NCBI RefSeq assembly: GCF_032854445.1
Contig: NC_088297.1
Span: 15,109,039 to 15,173,038, forward strand
Length of the DNA stretch: 64,000 bases
Direction: 5' to 3'
Origin: Liolophura sinensis
Taxonomy: Eukaryota > Mollusca > Polyplacophora > Chitonida > Chitonidae
The position numbers and the translations under genes were made by a program. The notes beneath the pieces were generated by a model. It ran no database searches. It was not told where the DNA came from and worked only from the letters and a program-made list of their open reading frames with translations. Shown here in pieces: positions 37,401-48,890 of this stretch. Every line of letters begins with the position of its first letter. Within the stretch, counting starts at the first letter, position 1.

Positions 37401-37485
37401 TCAGCATTACGTGTTGTTGTTGTAAGAACCGGTGGAGGCACGCGATCACGGCCTTGTGTCAAGTTACCTCGCTTCCGCATGTCAT
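25475..37485 (-). CDS. Membrane-anchored alpha/beta-hydrolase-fold protein, 12 exons, 387 aa
   Basis: Exons (minus): 37468-37485, 36814-36952, 34891-34959, 33776-33852, 33253-33303, 32132-32217, 31689-31808, 31235-31315, 29776-29914, 29013-29095, 27046-27142 and 25475-25678. Every junction has GT/AG ends and the phases agree, giving 1164 nt with stop. The short first exon (MTCGSE) is the least certain. Residues 12-19 are basic (KKKPWYRR) and are followed by one membrane segment at about 20-38, so a signal anchor is likely. Fold motifs: LDAPTGMTSDVW (79-90, oxyanion-loop position), VYDRAGLGFSERP (104-116), elbow VGAEIGA (169-175), a lid or helical region after VLINPL, TGNYYDEQ (acid candidate Asp311) and NGADHHM (His347 or His348). 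The elbow has Glu172 where Ser is usual. I recognise the family type (an uncharacterised invertebrate hydrolase-like group) but give no symbol. Activity and location are inference. Confidence 0.88.
25788..25900 (-). mobile_element. SINE-1 tail fragment, diverged
   Basis: TTTGATCTGACTGTTATTAA, CTCAAGAATATTTAACTTTC. Confidence 0.55.
26400..27035 (+). repeat. Degenerate ~29-32-bp minisatellite
   Basis: Units such as CATCACCTGTTTGAAGTGTA with CCATCACTG. It ends just before exon 11 of the hydrolase-fold gene (27046-27142), in its intron. Confidence 0.8.
27455..28140 (-). repeat. 20-bp minisatellite with higher-order structure
   Basis: About 34 units of GGCCAAATAAACATTCTGCT and variants, in exact 20-bp register. 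The left part repeats as 60 bp (three unit types) and the right part as 100 bp (five types; GGCCAAGAAA at 27841, 27941 and 28041). It lies in an intron of the hydrolase-fold gene. Long ORFs in all frames are artefacts of the repeat. Confidence 0.93.
29540..29672 (+). mobile_element. SINE-1, middle and tail, in a hydrolase-gene intron
   Basis: GGCCAGCAGCCTGCAGATGG to CATCAATCAAATAAATAAA. Confidence 0.78.
30153..30295 (+). mobile_element. SINE-1, middle and tail, in a hydrolase-gene intron
   Basis: GCAACCTGCAGATGGTCATG to CATCAGTCAAATAAATAAAT. Confidence 0.8.
30993..31182 (+). mobile_element. SINE-1, partial head to tail, in a hydrolase-gene intron
   Basis: CCAGCTCATGCTGGCTTCCT to ATCAAATAAATAAATAC, 50 bp from exon 8. 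Confidence 0.78.
31385..31650 (-). mobile_element. SINE-2 copy in the hydrolase-fold gene intron
   Basis: Reverse orientation: TACTGTGCCTTCTCGTGGCAG, AGACACCAGACATGACTCCC, CATTATACTGACACCGG, then a box B complement near GGTTTGAACTCAGGCCTG and an anticodon-side remnant. It lies just downstream of exon 8. Confidence 0.7.
32285..32545. repeat. TTTAATTTAATT low-complexity stretch
   Basis: Irregular T/A-rich repeats in an intron of the hydrolase-fold gene, ending at a SINE-1. Confidence 0.75.
32526..32630 (-). mobile_element. SINE-1 tail fragment, in a hydrolase-gene intron
   Basis: GATTGGTGTTTTACACCATA, GCTGGCGGCCAGCATTACGG. Confidence 0.75.
33010..33197 (+). mobile_element. SINE-1, box B to tail, in a hydrolase-gene intron
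   Basis: CACCAATGCGGTCGCAGGGG, GTTCAAGTCCAGC, tail AACACCAATAAAATAAATAA; it ends about 55 bp from exon 5. Confidence 0.78.
34195..34885 (-). repeat. ~37-bp minisatellite
   Basis: Degenerate units of CTGATTTATGTGTGACACAA followed by AACTGTACATACACCCA. It runs up to the 5' splice site of hydrolase-fold exon 3 (donor at 34890). Confidence 0.85.
35060..35245 (+). mobile_element. SINE-1, middle and tail, in a hydrolase-gene intron
   Basis: CAACTCAAGCTGGCATCCG, GCAACCTGCGGATGGTGATG, ATAACACCAAAAAGATAAAT. Confidence 0.72.
36408..36690 (-). mobile_element. SINE-1, near full length, in a hydrolase-gene intron
   Basis: Box B (ACTTGAACTCACAGC, reverse) is present. A second short tail piece (CACCAATCAAATAAATGAAT) follows in the opposite sense. 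Confidence 0.8.
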
Positions 37486-37702
37486 GTAGTAATACCACAC
37501 TTACTACTGACAAAGTCTTTTTGAAGTTCGATATAATGTGCGTTTTGTAGAATATATTTGCGTAGTCCTCCTTACGCCACGTACATGATTAGCAAAACTC
37601 ATCCGCGATCACGAAGTCCATCTGTTGCGGCTGCGTCCAAAGGGAATCCCCTCTGGGCTTCCACCCACGTGGTACAACGTAGCGAGGGGTTCCCCGAACT
37701 GG

Positions 37703-37710
37703 TGACGTCA
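37703..37710. promoter_or_regulatory. CRE palindrome upstream of the hydrolase-fold gene
   Basis: A perfect TGACGTCA lies about 220 bp upstream of the proposed start codon at 37485, in a stretch with less repeat content and more CpG than its surroundings. It fits a promoter-proximal CREB/ATF site, but no TATA box or start site can be fixed, and the same octamer also occurs in a tandem repeat at 9.16-9.25 kb. Confidence 0.3.
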
Positions 37711-38707
37711 TTAATCAAATAGCAACATCATAACAGTTTAGAAGTGCTCGGTTGGTAAACTTTATGGAAGACGTAAAAGGGTAAATAAATGTTTTCTTTA
37801 AATATTAAATAAATAGATAGACAGTTAATTTAAGTACTGGAGCGAATTTAGATGTCGGTACAAAATTAAAGTGAGATACATATATACACATGTTTTCTGA
37901 ACGCGAATAGGTTAAAAAGTTGATTTTGTTTTCATTTTGATATTGGTGTTTTTTAGGCTACTGTTTTCTGTGAGTTTGTGGTTTTACCCTAAACCCCGTT
38001 TACCCTAGGTAATGTCCGTTGGCCAACACTCATGAATGACGTAGCAAGTACATTTTGGGCTTTAGACCCTACTTCTTATCGCTGTGTAGTCTATGCTATA
38101 TGTTACATGTTACAATGACAACTAACACAGTTCAAGGATACATGAAACAATTGGTGACCTAACATATAAATCTACAGTTTTCTTCTTGTGGCGTAATAAT
38201 GGTTTTAAAATACAGTTTTCTTATAAGTCCCCATGCAGCGGTCAATCCGGAAATTAAGCAGCCTGCTGTGGTGACGTTAACGGTTATAGCTGTCAAAACC
38301 GTCGTCTGCAGGATTCAAGAATTTATCCCGCATCAAACAAAATACTCCACTCTTCATTGGACAACAACTATCACCCGATCTCTCATGCCAGCCAATCAGA
38401 AACGATTCTGAACCCCTTTAAATCGTGTGAATATCTACACCATCATTTGTTTTTTATATTTTGTTTTTACCATGTAGAATTTGAATTTGAGAATTAGAAA
38501 TAAATGATAATAAAACTTTATTATTACAGTACATACATTTACATACAGGCCATTAATCCTGTGACAGACTGCTTGAAAAAATGTTGAGAAAAGTTTGGGC
38601 GTAGATGTTCAGACGAGCAGAGAGGTCTTTTGCCAGAGTCGTTTTTATTTTATGATTTATTACTCAATCATAAGTGTGTATATATGTATATTTCATAAGG
38701 CCAACTA

Positions 38708-38875
38708 ATTCTGTATTGATTTATTTGTTTATTTATTTGATTGGTGTTTTACGTCGTACTCAAGAACATTTCACTTGTACAATGGCAGCCAGCATTATGG
38801 TGGGAGGAAACCGCGCCGAGCACGGGGGGAAAGTCATGACCATCCGCTGGTTGCTGCCAGACCTTCCCACGTACA
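38708..38875 (-). mobile_element. SINE-1, tail and middle
   Basis: GATTGGTGTTTTACGTCGTA to CTGCCAGACCTTCCCACGT. Confidence 0.82.
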
Positions 38876-38965
38876 ATTCTGTATTGAAGTGATCATTATA
38901 GATCACATGACCGTATCAGTGTAAAGGAATATGGTGTCAGTTAGCTACTCAGAAACTTAGGGTTA

Positions 38966-39072
38966 ATTTATTTATTTATTTGATTGGTATTTTACGCCGT
39001 ACTCTAGAATATTTCATTTATACGACGACGGCCACCATTTTGGTGGGAAGAAACTTGGCAGACAGACACGTA
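38966..39072 (-). mobile_element. SINE-1 tail fragment
   Basis: GATTGGTATTTTACGCCGTA, GACGACGGCCACCATTTTGG. Confidence 0.75.
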
Positions 39073-39423
39073 TAGTAATGCTCATATAGGTGTCCGTGTA
39101 TAAACCTTTAAATTAGTAGAGACATTTGTAAAGGTTGTTTTTTTTTTGTCTTTTTTTTCTGAGGGTTGTTGCTGTTTTGTTTTTGTTTTTTTGTTTTTTT
39201 TTTGTTTTTTTTCCTATTGTTCTATTGAGAATATTGTTAATCTCCTGGTATATGTATTTTTCGTAAACTATTTTCTTTTCTAAAAAGCTGTAACCTAAAT
39301 TAAGTGTTATCACGACATATCATTGCGCCTGTCTGTTCAGTTTCCAAGTGTAACAGCCATTGTTGATTCCCCTGTACTTTCATATATATCTCATTTATTT
39401 GACACATTTAGCAGCTTTGTGGC

Positions 39424-39706
39424 ATGAAATGAAATCACTAGAGGATAGGAACTCCGAGAAGAGGTACAGAAAACAGAGGAGGCGAAAAGCGTCCAAGGAA
39501 TAGAAGGCAAGGATCAGTGAAAATCACGAAAGGACAGCGATGCCAGAAAATGGCTGCAATAACCCATGAGTCTAACATGTTTATAGCTAAGGTGATAGAA
39601 GACACAAGGAACGCTACGAAAGTAAACGTCTATCCGAAAAAGACGGATCCGGATCTGAAGGTAGTAACCACAAGAGAAACCGTGCAAAGGTGAATGCCTG
39701 ACCTTG
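39424..39706 (+). other. Exon-like open stretch, unassigned
   Basis: An open frame of about 85 codons with a purine-rich, Arg/Lys-rich start and then MFIAKVIEDTRNATKV and YPKKTDPDLK, followed by AAG/GTAGTAACC as a possible donor. A second piece, 39986-40165, follows a strong pyrimidine tract and TTTTTCAG; one of its frames reads VPDIILYKDHTDEKK. The phases do not join simply. I do not recognise the family. It may be a gene fragment or chance. Confidence 0.25.
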
Positions 39707-40182
39707 AACGCCTGACCTTAAAATTTGCTATACATTTAGCTTAGTGATGAAAAATATCACAAAATATTTCTATTGTAGTAATATTTAAATGGCGTAAAGA
39801 ATATGACACGACACGTAAAAATGATAGGTAAAATTGCAATAATAATGTTTCATATCAAGATTCTTGAGCAGCGTTTTAAAAAAAATCATAAATGATACCG
39901 AGTTCAGTGGTTTCGTGAACATAAGACAATTTTCCCAGGTCATAAGTGTCAGAATTAATTTGTTTTTGTTTCTCTTTGTTTTTCAGCGCAGACATCGGGC
40001 ACAAATCAAAGGTTCGAAGTACCAGACATCATACTGTACAAAGACCACACAGACGAGAAGAAAATCCTTCTTGGAATCCAAAGAATGACTTTTCCACAAA
40101 CATTTTCTGTTTTAAAAAGATCCTGTGCAAAGTGTGCTCTGTTCATTTGTGTTATGGCATAATTCACAACTATTTTATCTGT

Positions 40183-40340
40183 CTCCGGCCGTACGTGAGA
40201 AGGTTTGTCAACAACCTGCGGATGGTCGTGGGTTTCCCCCCGGGCTCTGCCGGGTTTCCACCCACCACAATGGTGGCGGCCGTCGTATAAGAGAAATATT
40301 CTTGAGTACGGCGAAAAACACCAATCAAATGAATAAATAT
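40183..40340 (+). mobile_element. SINE-1, middle and tail
   Basis: CTCCGGCCGTACGTGAGAAG to CACCAATCAAATGAATAAAT. Confidence 0.83.
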
Positions 40341-40449
40341 TATATCTGCTGTGAGCGGCCATCTGTAAGACCAATATCTGATCTGAAGAACTGGCTGTAT
40401 CTTTTATTGTTCTCTGTATTAAGGCACTGGCAGATACACGCCTATAGAG

Positions 40450-40660
40450 ATGTATTTATTTATTTATTTGATTGGTGAATGTTTCACTTATACGACAGCG
40501 GCCAATTTTATACTCAGAGGAAATCAAATATAGCCCGGGGGAAACCCATCACCATCCACAAGTTGTTGACAGACCTTTCCACTTACAACCGGAGAGGAAG
40601 CCAGCATGAGCTGGACACAGCGACTGCATTGGTGAGAGGCTCTTGGGTCATCATCACGCG
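40450..40660 (-). mobile_element. SINE-1 with deletions
   Basis: TTGATTGGTGAATGTTTCAC shows an internal tail deletion; the middle and part of the head remain. Confidence 0.72.
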
Positions 40661-42221
40661 TATATAGAGGCCAGTCGCTCTCGCACTATTAGGGGAGGTT
40701 GGACAACATGTACGCCGACCAGTTTTGAACGCATTCATGTTTACAAAATACACTACACAAACTATTCAACGATCGCCTCACTTTCGTTGTGTCGGAATGT
40801 ATTCAAACAGATTAAGGAACTACAGGTATACTGGGGATATATATAAGTTTTTGTTGTCGGTAAAAGCTATCCAATTATTAGCCCTGGTCAAGTCTCGTAA
40901 CGGAGAATATGCGATCTGCAAGATCCTTCGATGTAACATAGCATTCAACAGGAGTGAAAATCATGCACTAATGTACCTCCGGAAGGCTCAATAAAGCCTC
41001 TTTCACATTGTGGCATTAGTGGTTTCAACTTGTCGATTTCGATTAATCGAAGGAAAACAGGACAGACTTAAATTTATGCAATTTGTAAAATTCAACAAAT
41101 CGTACCACGAGAACACGCCTTATGAAATTTAGTTTTTCCTGCTTTCATTTAGTTCTGGATTACGATGACGGTAGTTTTTGCAAGTACAATCTATTTAAGC
41201 GCCTTATTCAGCTAATTGCCCCTGTCAAATATGTCGAGGGTTTCAATACAACCTTTTGCTTTAAGCATCACCAAGAAATCTCGGGCCCATGCGGCCTAGG
41301 AAATAACCGATCGACGTTGTGCTTACGATAAATCGATTGACGAAAAAATAAGGAACATAAGTGTCTTTAAACTTAAGGCCATGGAAACGTGTTTGACGGG
41401 TAATTGTTGTCTTAAACGCCATGACAAACTGCCAGGGCAACTGCATCAGGCTTTTTCAATGAAGCGCGCTCCTCCGTTCTACAATGATAATCCACCGATC
41501 ATTCCTCCGCGTCCCGAGACCATTCCACCCGTCTTGAAGGCCACTCCACTAGGGTGCAATGCCAATTAATCCACCGGTCAACAATACCTATCCAACGGTC
41601 TACAATGCCAATCCTGTGACCATTTTTTCTGGCTACAAGGCCATTTCCCAGAATTACACATGTATATAAGGACAATTCCCAAGGGTAAATAATCCACCTT
41701 TCAAGTGTTGGATGCCCAAATATGCTTAGGCCTATCTGGATATTTAGATATTTTTGGATGACCGACAGCTGGGGATTTTAACACTCATTTGGTCGAGGAC
41801 CTTAAAGATTGTAAAGGAATAACTGGACAAGGTGCTAAAGTTAGTAGTCGACTGTTTTCCAAAAATGTACAAAGTGCCCGGTCTGCAAAGTCAGACACAT
41901 CATGGTTACACTAAAGTGCCCCAAAAATGCAGATTTCTCGTATAATGTTTCATAATGTTTAAATTAAGTAAGTGATAATAACGCACATATATTTAGCGGT
42001 GGTTTTGATGGTGGACGTTTTGGGTAGCGTGCGTTTTGAACTGGTCCCTGCTGCAAGATAGGCATTCTTTTACTCTTACCCTGTCTTTCCATTTAGTTGA
42101 ACAATGTCTGAGACTAAGTGTACATTTTCAAGTCCTCTTATGGATACAAACATAGAGTGCGGATCTATAAACGTTGAGAGTCTTTATTTCAGCCTAAGTG
42201 GAAGTCATATGGGGGCCGTCA

Positions 42222-42330
42222 TTGCCATCCGTGGGTTGCTGTCAGATCTTCCCACGTACGGCCGGACAGGAAGCCAACATGAGCTGGACTTCAACTCAAA
42301 GCGACCGCGTTGGGGGGATGTTCCTGCGCC
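42222..42330 (-). mobile_element. SINE-1 middle fragment
   Basis: CCATCCGTGGGTTGCTGTCA, GTACGGCCGGACAGGAAGCC; no tail. Confidence 0.65.
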
Positions 42331-44224
42331 AGTTCAGGTAGGAGGAGTCCCGATATTACAGCGATAAAACCACAAGCGAGATGTCCGTGTATGTCCGTGT
42401 AAGGTTGAACTGTATTTTCGTTCACAATGCACAACACCAAACGCAGTCCAACAACACAACAGGAAGAGGGCGAAAACAGGCCAGAGCGCCCCCTTTGAAA
42501 GCAGGGTGGATAACTCTGCACACACACTGACATGTAACCTGAACTACATAACCATAATACTTTGGCGCTGGGTCACAGTGGCCCCCAGTCACGTTTTAAG
42601 CCCTCGTATATGCCGAGCTTAAGACTGATCAGCTTAAGGATTTGGTCAGAGATGAACTCAGTGTTGGAATATGAAGAAATAAACAGACACAACTTATGTG
42701 ATAAAGGACATTTATAATAAAATGGCATGAATTTATTTAATAAGAAATAACAGTTGCTGTTACTTATGAAGTAAAACGTAAAAATTATTAATTCTATGCG
42801 AATTATAACTGAGGTTTTTTAATTTTAATTAGGTATCAAGGTAATATTTGTAGGAATATAATATTCCACAAAGGTGGATGCTAGGAAATTAGGCTATAAA
42901 TAACCGTATGACACATTGCAGAAAAACGAAAAGAGACAAATCTAGAAGGGAGTTGAGGGCGTGGAAAAGTTTTCTAGTCGCTTAACACAACAGTGGCCGA
43001 TTATTAAAACCAGGGACACCATACTGATTAAGGCCACTGACCGAGTTGCACAACCGGAGCCCCAGTGTGACTGACGAAATTTAATAGCCGGGCCGATAAT
43101 TCCTGATACGTGGCTATAGTTTCACGTGCATTAATCTAAGGCACGTGTGCAATTTAACTGAAATCTTTGAACGGAGCTTTTTACTTAAAGGGGAGGTAAC
43201 TCTCATAGAAGGCGATTAATACACTGTAGTAGATTGTCAACATAAGGGGAGATAACTCTCACAAAGGGAAGTTAATAATACACATTGATGGTCAACACAT
43301 TATAGGCAAGCTATAATAGTAATATAGTGTGACGTCACGCGATCCCTATCACGCACTGCAAGAGACGTCGGCTACGTTCGGCCGAAGTGCAAACTCACTT
43401 AAAAATGCTTTATACGCCACCAGAACATCTCATATTCATAGCTCGTACATTCCTAGTATGAATATTTGCAGTTAGGTGCATTTTAGTGAATTTGTCAGAC
43501 ATGACATCTTATCTAAATGACTTTAAAGTATAGCGCACACGGAAAGAAATTGTAAAACAAAAATCATGGTTTTAAGGGAAATGTTCGACTGTGCCAGGGG
43601 AAAATGAAGAAAACAAATTAGTTTTGGGGTATATTTTATATCTCTTAATAACTCTTCCAGCTTATTAATTATGACGGCACCAGAGAGCTCTTGCCGTCGA
43701 AACCGAGCTTATGTAATTTAACATTAGAAGTTAGAAAAAAGTGTTCTAACTTCATTTTCTTCGCAAGGACACGAAGTTTGAACAGGCCCATGTGTAGAGC
43801 TTGTGTTTTTACGCGTCACCGATTGAAGGTAATTTTGGTATGGACTAAGTTTACAGACAGCTAATTATAGTCAGGTTAAAAAAAAACAGACTATACTAAA
43901 ACCCATAGATATTCATTGCGTGCCTATGCTTCATTTTAACACAGGTTATCAATTATTCCAGCAGGCTACATCGATTCGGCTGTCATTAGTGTTTGATATT
44001 TCTTTGTTTCTGCATGCATGGCTTCATTGACGAACAACGCTTGTTGCCGTCCAGTCGCAAAATGCCAGAGCGTGTTCCACATAGTGAAAAAGAACCTTTG
44101 CTCCGTGAAATGTACATCTGCTGAACATTGACAGACAGAATGCGTGGATGATGGGTTGCTTTTATGTTGTAATTTTACATCTTTTATGCATACTAGTAAA
44201 AGTGAAGATAGGTAAGTGCTTTTG

Positions 44225-44605
44225 TTAACTTGTTTTCTTGTTGGTTTGTTTTCTTGTTTGTTAACATGTTTGTTTGGTTGGTTGGTTGCTTGTTTTTTCG
44301 TATACTTGTTTGTTTGTTTATTTGTTTAGTTGCTTCCTTGTTTGCTTATTTCTTTGCTTGTTTGTTTACTTGCTTGTTTGCTTGTTTGTTTACTTACTTG
44401 CATGCTTCTTTTTTTATTTTGCTTATTTGTTCGTTTACTGGTTTGTTTGCTTAATTGCTTGCCTGTTTGTTTCTTTGTTTGCTCGCTTGTTTACTTTCTT
44501 GCCTGTTTGTTTACTTGTTTCTTTGTATTCTTATTTACATGCTTGTTTGTTTACTTACTTGTTTGCTTGTTATTTTGTTTGCTTTTTTGTTTTCTTCCTT
44601 GTTAT
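44225..44605 (+). repeat. TTGTTTGC/TTGTTTAC low-complexity repeat
   Basis: T/G-rich short tandem units with no stop codons in several frames, giving false Leu/Phe/Cys-rich ORFs. Confidence 0.85.
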
Positions 44606-45252
44606 AGCTTGAGAATTAATCTGCTTCCAACATAAAATTTGGTCATATAAAAATGGCAACCCCTTTGCACGCCAGTTTCATACAATGCCTAGTGGCACAT
44701 TATTTTGCTTTCTTGCTGAAACGCCATACCGAAGGTGTCAAACGCGACGCATCTCCCACTCAGGGAGAGTGCGGCACAGGACCGACAGTGCTTAGCCAAT
44801 GCCCTTGGCTTTTTAATACCTGTCGGGTTTTCTCCACATAAAAACCTAACCATCCTTATATAACTGAAAATCAAAAATTACGAGAGCGGAGTCAGAAAAC
44901 AATCAATCAATCAATCAGTCAATCTATTCCCCGCACAGTGAGGTCGTCATCCTCATTTTATTCGCAAATTAAGGCCACGTGTTTCTCTTGTTTGACTTTT
45001 TATCTTCGGGATACCGGTATTCCGACAAGGTTCGCACCAAAAAGCTCGTATGACAAGCCGTGTCAGAATTTATTCTCTGCCCATAAATGTACATGCAAAA
45101 GACTAGTACATATGTAATATAAACGTTTAATGTAAGTGTGTAACATTGGTTTATACTTACATGCAGTTCTTTGGTACACATGCGCAAATAGAAGTTTACT
45201 TTCAGTTCAAATTCCAAACATTTGTACAAATGTTTTCCACACATGTTCAAAC

Positions 45253-45446
45253 ACACCTCCGTGGCCAAGCAGTTAGGAGAGGACAATGACCCAGAAACCT
45301 CTCACTAATGCGATTGCTGTGAGTTCAAGTCCAGCTCACGCTGGCTTCCCTCAAGTCTGCCAGCAGCTGGCGGATAGTTGGGATGGCCCGGCGTAAAAAA
45401 AAATAATGTGTATTATTGGCGTAAAACTCCAATCAAATAAATAAAC
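45253..45446 (+). mobile_element. SINE-1 with internal deletion
   Basis: Head ACACCTCCGTGGCCAAGCAG and box B are kept; the middle is shortened and the tail restarts after an A run. Confidence 0.78.
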
Positions 45447-46033
45447 ATAAACGTTTCATCAGAAAACACATGCCTTACATGACTCCTTACTACGTCCTGT
45501 TATATTATACGGGAGGGCGGAGAAGTGTTGTGATGTTATTTTAGACAGGTTTAATTTCAAAATGGCCGCACCAAAGGAGTTATAATCTCATGGCGACTAT
45601 CTCCTGATCATTCCGCTGATGAACGCTGTGGAACATTTGAAATACGTTGATACATACCTCTGTAGAATACATGTTGTAGACTGAATATGTCCACGATAAA
45701 CCTTTCTAACTATATAACATGCCTGGACTGGGTTGTATACCATGTGCCTGAAACCTTGAATGGCCGTGCAATACACATCATATCTGGCTGTTAAAATATT
45801 AAAAATATCTTTATACACCGATTGTTCTGTTTGGCACGGTATTACATAGCGGTCGATCGTGAAACAGTATCTGCTTAGCTATACATTAGTGTAATTTTCA
45901 CTGAGGTTGCCCTTTCTGGGATGTTTGTTGCCTTTTCTTGTTGGTGGCCCACTTCTCAGATGTACAATGTGAAAATCAGAACCTTCAATGAACTGACGTA
46001 CATGTAACATGTGACAACAGCTTGAGAGCCTCA

Positions 46034-46515
46034 CTCAAAAAAAAAAATAACCTGCTAATTTTAACAGAAAGTATGTTGTACGGGAGATGCTAGAATGCAT
46101 TTATTTATTTATTTAATTGGTGTCTTACGCCGTGCTAAAGAATATTTCACTTATACGACGGCGACCAGCATCATGGTGGGTGGAAACCGGGCACAGCCCG
46201 GGGGGAAACCCATGACCTTCCGGAGGTTGCTGGCAGACCTTCCCCATGTACCGCCGGAAAAGAAGCCAGCATGATCTAGTCTTGAACTCACAGCGACCGC
46301 ATTGGTGAGAGACTCCATTACGCCGCGCTAGGGCGCTAACCAACTGAGCCACGGAGGCTACTGCTAGATTTTGTTATTGTAACATAATATTGTGTCATAT
46401 TCAGCATCATATCTTGTTGGTTCTTTATGTTGATTTAATTGAATATATGTTTGTCATACTTTACAGAATAATGTGCTGCCATAGCAAATTGCATTCTACC
46501 ATCACTTAGATAAAA
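46034..46515. mobile_element. MITE-like element, family 1, split by a SINE-1
   Basis: The left part is CACTCAAAAAAAAAAATAAC...AACAGAAAGTATGTTGTACG up to GCTAGAATGCA. The right part resumes at TGCTAGATTTTG after the SINE and runs to GCATTCTACCATCACTTAG. TGCTAGA on both sides of the SINE is its likely target-site duplication. Confidence 0.65.
46099..46358 (-). mobile_element. SINE-1, full length, inserted in a MITE
   Basis: Complete tail to head (AACCAACTGAGCCACGGAGG, reverse), flanked by TGCTAGA repeats. Confidence 0.88.
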
Positions 46516-46639
46516 TATAATTAAAGACGGACAGCACAGAGAGTAAAATCAGAACAGCGACGACGGTGTAATAGCTGGCAAATAAATTATCACACGTAAC
46601 CAGTGAAATTCGGCCTCTTTTCAGTTTACCTCAGTCAGT

Positions 46640-46735
46640 TTACCTCAGTGTTTTACGCTGTACTCAAGATTATTTCACTTACATGACGGCAGCCAGCATT
46701 ATGGTGAGAGGAAACCGGGCAGAGCCCCGTGGAAT
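46640..46735 (-). mobile_element. SINE-1 tail fragment
   Basis: GTGTTTTACGCTGTACTCAA, GACGGCAGCCAGCATTATGG. Confidence 0.7.
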
Positions 46736-47302
46736 CTATTTTAACTGTTCATGTAAATGCATAAATAGTAACAATTCCCTGCCCGTATGGTTGCAATAAA
46801 TAGGACATCCGCTGAAATATATATTTTAAAAAGTTTTACTTTTGTACAAATGTGGTTTAAACCTCAGTGGTGAATTCTGAATATAAACCTGCTTTCCCCT
46901 AGAACACATACATATGAAATATGTTAAGAAATGCATAAGCCACTTTGTTTACTTTGTATTCCTATATAAACCAGGATTCAGCTGTTGGATTCAGTGAGCA
47001 TTCCCTAGGCCTACTGTGACTGCAAGTTAAATATATTAAGTATTTTCAGTTATTCTGGACCAGTGACATGTAATAGTTTTCAACTACAATCACTGCAATT
47101 TTCTTTTTTTTAACCTAATTCTTTAAGTAATGCTGTTTAAGTATTTACATGAACAGTTAGCATAAAACCCTGGCTGAGGTAAATTGACAAGAGGCTGTAT
47201 TTCACCTGTGACCATTTACCACCTATGTGAACATTTACCAACTATCACAATGTCTTCGCTACTCTTGTTTAACTCTTTATGTTGTATTGTGATCGGAATT
47301 AG

Positions 47303-47460
47303 TTTATTTATTTATTTGATTGGTGTTTTACGCCGTACTCAAGAATATTTCACTTATACGACGGCCGCCAGAATTATGGTGGGTGGAAACCTGGCACAAC
47401 CCGGGGGAAACCCACGACCATCCGCAGGTTGCTGCGAGACCGTCCCACGTGCGGCCGGAT
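47303..47460 (-). mobile_element. SINE-1, tail and middle
   Basis: GATTGGTGTTTTACGCCGTA to CGTCCCACGTGCGGCCGGAT. Confidence 0.83.
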
Positions 47461-48019
47461 ATGATCAGAATTAGCAACAAAGGCCAGCGTTCTTCTGATA
47501 TATACGCTCTTTATATCTTTGTGTCTGTGCATACAGCAGTCTGATCTTTGGTGTGAGTTGCGCAATCTATTTGATAATTGACTGGAAACAAAGGATATCT
47601 ACACGTCTGAACATAGTGCTGATTTCACTCAATTAAGTGATGTGAAGTAACACACAGGTTCATAAAACAGAATAGAAATTTAAATTACTGTTACTTTGCG
47701 TACATAAACATAGGCTAAATTAAACAGCGGTGTTGTTGTTACAACTCGCACATATAAACTCTGCTAACACTGATAAGAGTTATTGTTTACCGCTGATACT
47801 CAAGAGAAATCTATACACGTGCATTCACTAACTACTCGCTAAACGAACATGCGTACATACCGCTTTATAGACCATCTTTAACACAACTGGGCTTGCAACA
47901 AGTTAAATATACAGCTGTCCAAATCCAAATCGTACTAAAAGCGTAACTTAACGTTGCACAAACAAAATGCGGAAAACGGACTAATTGTTGGCCGTTACAT
48001 GTCTATTATTGTACGGGCA

Positions 48020-48480
48020 ATAATCTAGCACGGGCCAAAGTGTTTGGTTCAAATATAGACGTGTTTACAACCGTCCAACGTGGGAAAAGTTGTTTTGATC
48101 AAATACACAAGTGTTCACAAATATCTAAAGTAGAAGATGGTGTTTTGTTTAAATATGCACGTGATTACAACCATCCCACGTGGGGAAAGTTGTTTTGATC
48201 AAATAAATTTATACACTTGTTCACAAATATCTCAACTGAGGAAATTGTGTTTTGTTCAAAAACACACGCGATTACAAACATCTAACGTCGGAAAAGTTGT
48301 TTTCGTCAAATATCACGTGTTCAAAAATATCTAAATTAGGAAAAGGTATCACAGTGGTGTTCGAGTATTTATACATTTGTGTTCATAACCATCAAGCACT
48401 TGAAAAGTTCTTTGTTAGAATACACACAGGCACACGTGGTTTGGTCAAATATAAGCACGTGTTCACCATCATCTAGCGCT
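48020..48480 (+). repeat. Degenerate ~60-bp tandem repeat
   Basis: Recurring GTTGTTTTGATCAAATA, GTGTTCACAAATATCTAA and ACGTGATTACAACCATC blocks, alternating between two sub-types. Confidence 0.7.
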
Positions 48481-48744
48481 TTTATTTATTTATTTATTTA
48501 TTTATTTATCTTCTTTAAGTCTAATATACTTCAAGTTATAAAGGTTGTCTTGTTATTGTCTGTTACAAGATAGCATTACTGCAAATAGACAGGTGTGACT
48601 GTAGTTGAATTAAGTCTAATAAACAGTAAGTTAAGGGTTGATGGCTATACGTTACTTTATCGACAACATCGCTTATACTCGACCAGAAAGTTACAAATAA
48701 AATGAAGCACTGTTTTTCTGTTGTGACAACAATACAAATAGAGC

Positions 48745-48890
48745 TATTTACTATGGAAGCCGGTTGCGGCCAATCGCGTTTTCTTACTTTCGACCTTGTA
48801 AATAAAAGGTCGGAAACGCGAAAGTGCGAATGTCGAAGACTCGAAAGTGCGAGGCAAATGCCTGAAAACACATTCACCGTAACCCAATTA
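48745..48890. repeat. CpG-rich GCGAAA-type foldback repeat, copy 1
   Basis: It begins ATGGAAGCCGGTTGCGGCC, then AATCGCGTTTTCTTACTTTC, followed by CGAAA/GCGAAAGTGCGA runs. The first ~45 bp are found inverted at the end of copy 2. Confidence 0.65.

Noticed and set aside
39424-40165. Assignment of the exon-like stretch to a netrin/NTR-type module
   Set aside because: FIAKVIEDTRN resembles the start of such modules only loosely; the cysteines are missing and the phases do not fit.
44230-44635. Leu/Phe/Cys-rich membrane-protein-like ORFs
   Set aside because: Product of a TTGTTTGC-type low-complexity repeat, open in several frames.
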